DNA from: JBBILU01 sp037444775
Lineage (GTDB): Bacteria > Patescibacteriota > Gracilibacteria > BD1-5 > UBA6164
Length of the DNA: 38,504 bases
Assembly (NCBI GenBank): GCA_037444775.1
Contig: JBBILU010000011.1
Location: 1-38,504, forward strand
Direction: 5' to 3'
The position numbers were made by a program, and so were the translations under genes. This document shows positions 37,236 through 38,504 of this stretch, piece by piece. The notes below the pieces were generated by a model that searched no databases, was not told where the DNA came from, and saw only the letters and a list, made by a program, of their open reading frames with translations. Numbering within the stretch: the stretch's first letter is position 1; every line of letters begins with the position of its first letter.

Positions 37236-37814
37236 ATGAAATTTGATTTAAATCTACATATTAAAGATATTGTCAATAAATACTTAAAACACTTTCCTTA
37301 TGAAAGTGATAAATATTCAATTTTGCTTGAACAACTACATAATAATGAAAATATTTGAACAAGAAAAAATTTTACTTGACATATAACAGCATCATCATTT
37401 ATTTTTTTACCTGATTTTAGTAAATTTGTAGTTATAAAAAATATAAATTTAAATAAATGGTTAGTTCCAGGTTGACATTGGGAAGAGTGAGATAATGAGA
37501 TATGGAATAATGCTCAGAGAGAAGCCAAAGAAGAAACTGGATTAGAAAATATTGAATTATATAAATGGCATTTGAATAATGAAATGATTCCTATAGATAT
37601 TGATACTCATTATATTCCTGAAAATATTAAAAAACAGGAATTAGAACATTATCATCATGATTTTAGATATATTTTTGTTCTTTCTTGAAATGTAGATGTA
37701 ACCTTACAATTAGAGGAAGTTGATTGATTTGAATGGTATGATATAAATTGAGATTTATCTCATTTTAGTTCTAAAAATGTTATTGAAAAAATGAAAGAAT
37801 ATTTTATTATTTAA
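37236..37814 (+). CDS. Nudix hydrolase (192 aa)
   Basis: Nudix enzymes cleave nucleoside diphosphate derivatives. The box lies at GGHWEEGDNEIWNNAQREAK and continues EETGL. REAKEETG is intact; the first half has one extra residue and Asp where the consensus has Glu, a variant seen in other families with G-G-H-x-(E)-x-G-D. The preceding SSFIFLPDFSKFVVIKN and WLVPGG are the usual strands, and HHDFRYIFVL is a metal-independent substrate-side motif. The N-terminal 45 residues are helical. It follows the homocysteinase-like gene after 10 bases. It may sanitise nucleotides together with the MazG-like and deoxyribosyltransferase-like neighbours. Confidence 0.9.
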
Positions 37815-37822
37815 AAATAATT

Positions 37823-38184
37823 ATGAAAATCCAACTTTGACATACAAGAGAACATGATTTTGAAAAAGAACTTTATAAACCTATAAAAAGTTCTTCTTTT
37901 TATTCAAAACATACTTTTTTATTTCCTCATGATAATGAGAATAAAAAGTGAATAAATTCAAGAGAAACTCTCAAAGAACAAAATATTTTTTTTGTGTGAA
38001 GTTTCATTTTCTTCAACTTGACTTTGAATAGAACTTTGATTTGCTAGTTTGTATGGAACAAAAATTATTTGTATGTATAAAAAATGAGCAAATATAACAT
38101 CAAGTTTAAAGTATGTCTGCAAAGATTTTATTGAATATGAAAATAGTGAAGATATGTTTTTAAAAAAAAACTTTTATTATTTAA
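37823..38184 (+). pseudogene. Nucleoside 2-deoxyribosyltransferase/DNPH1-like gene, two frameshifts
   Basis: The first frame reads MKIQLGHTREHDFEKELYKP then IKSSSFYSKHTFLFPHDNEN and RETLKEQNIFF. It shifts at T8 (37986-37993). The second frame reads EVSFSSTGLGIELGFASLYG, then TKIICMYKKGANITSSLKYV and FIEYENSEDMF, shifts at A9 (38162-38170), and would end TFII-stop at 38182. Removing one T and one A gives a single protein of about 119 residues with the E-V-S-x-(P/S)-S-T-G-L-G-I-E-L-G nucleotide-hydrolase/deoxyribosyltransferase motif (catalytic Glu in GIELG). Each shift is a single extra base in a homopolymer, so sequencing error, decay, and slippage-based control all remain possible. Confidence 0.8.
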
Positions 38185-38193
38185 AAAATAACT

Positions 38194-38504
38194 ATGGAAA
38201 AAACAAATTTTACAGAAAAAGATTTTATGAAAATCTTTGAAAAAATGTGAATGCTTTGAATGAAAGCTCAAAAGATAATGAATGATTTAGATAAAATTGA
38301 GCAAAAATCATTGAAAAAAATGTATGAAAAAAAAAGAATATTTTGATGAAATATTCCCATTAATAAAAATTGACAGTATTTGATTATTCAATTTTTTATA
38401 AAATATATACAGTGTCTTCTGAAAATCCTGAAATGAAAAATATGATATATCATATTGAAGAAATGTTTCTTATGACACAAAATATGCTGAGTCAATTAAA
38501 TATT
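38194..38504 (+). pseudogene. Unrecognised gene at the window edge, two homopolymer shifts (partial)
   Basis: Starting at ATG 38194 the frame gives MEKTNFTEKDFMKIFEKMGM and a Lys/Met-rich helix, shifts at A9 (38327-38335) into EYFDEIFPLIKIDSIGLFN, and shifts again at T6 (38392-38397) into YKIYTVSSENPEMKNMIYHI before running off the window. With one base removed at each tract the three pieces join into a plausible alpha-helical protein. I do not recognise the family. It follows the broken deoxyribosyltransferase-like gene after 9 bases. Confidence 0.5.

Noticed and set aside
1..38504. TGA as selenocysteine or as tryptophan (Mycoplasma-like code)
   Set aside because: TGA falls on conserved Gly, not on Trp or Cys. 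TGG is used for Trp at conserved Trp sites and the tRNA-Trp here has anticodon CCA.

Overview
The window is very A+T-rich and can only be read with UGA as glycine (translation table 25). Almost every gene is crossed by in-frame TGA codons at conserved glycines: the TrpRS HLGN signature, thymidylate kinase GxxGxGKST, DapF CGNG, EF-Ts TGIG and the S1 domains. Real stops are TAA or TAG. This points to candidate phylum Absconditabacteria (SR1) or Gracilibacteria (BD1-5/GN02) of the Candidate Phyla Radiation; the window does not separate the two. A second code change shows as well. CGG is rare, CGA appears unused, and the three CGG codons that fall in strongly conserved motifs all sit where the family has tryptophan (ALDH PWNFP, photolyase WMHNR, TrpRS WxLN), so CGG probably means Trp here. 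No Shine-Dalgarno sequences are evident; starts are preceded by A/T-only stretches such as AATTATG.

Layout. 1-6286: the end of a PD-(D/E)XK protein, then a giant membrane-anchored alpha-2-macroglobulin with an intact C-x-E-Q thioester. 6315-11353 (minus): a translation block, S1 - Ppx/GppA::deoxyribosyltransferase fusion - S2 - small membrane protein - EF-Ts - tRNA-Trp(CCA) - tiny membrane protein. 11598-14598 (plus): a ThDP-dependent acetolactate-synthase-like enzyme and an aldehyde dehydrogenase, behind a palindromic divergent promoter region. 14702-18397: a single-chain restriction-modification-specificity enzyme with two target-recognition domains. 18408-20820: a small unknown gene, dapF and lysA. 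20845-22174 (minus): histidine kinase and response regulator, the latter cut by a 100-N scaffold gap. 22275-23745: a bactofilin/beta-helix-like repeat protein and a DUF4870-type membrane protein. 23776-28810 (minus): photolyase, prmC, two membrane proteins, an RluA-family pseudouridine synthase and a ribbon-helix-helix-like protein. 28876-31216 (minus): type IV pilin-like genes.

31336-33719 (plus) is a decaying tryptophan operon: trpR, the 3' remnant of trpC, a complete trpF carrying a palindromic repeat inserted in frame, an unrecognised fragment, a trpA remnant, and intact trpS. 33796-38504 is a nucleotide module: tmk, MazG-like pyrophosphohydrolase, thyA, an S-adenosylhomocysteinase-like gene with an internal TAA, a Nudix hydrolase, a deoxyribosyltransferase-like gene broken by two homopolymer shifts, and an unrecognised gene broken in the same way at the window edge.

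The items most worth following are the double recoding (UGA=Gly, CGG=Trp), the Ppx/GppA-deoxyribosyltransferase fusion inside a ribosomal-protein block, the trp operon caught mid-decay with its repressor and aminoacyl-tRNA synthetase retained, a family of short GC-rich palindromes one of which has entered a coding sequence, and the single-chain restriction enzyme.
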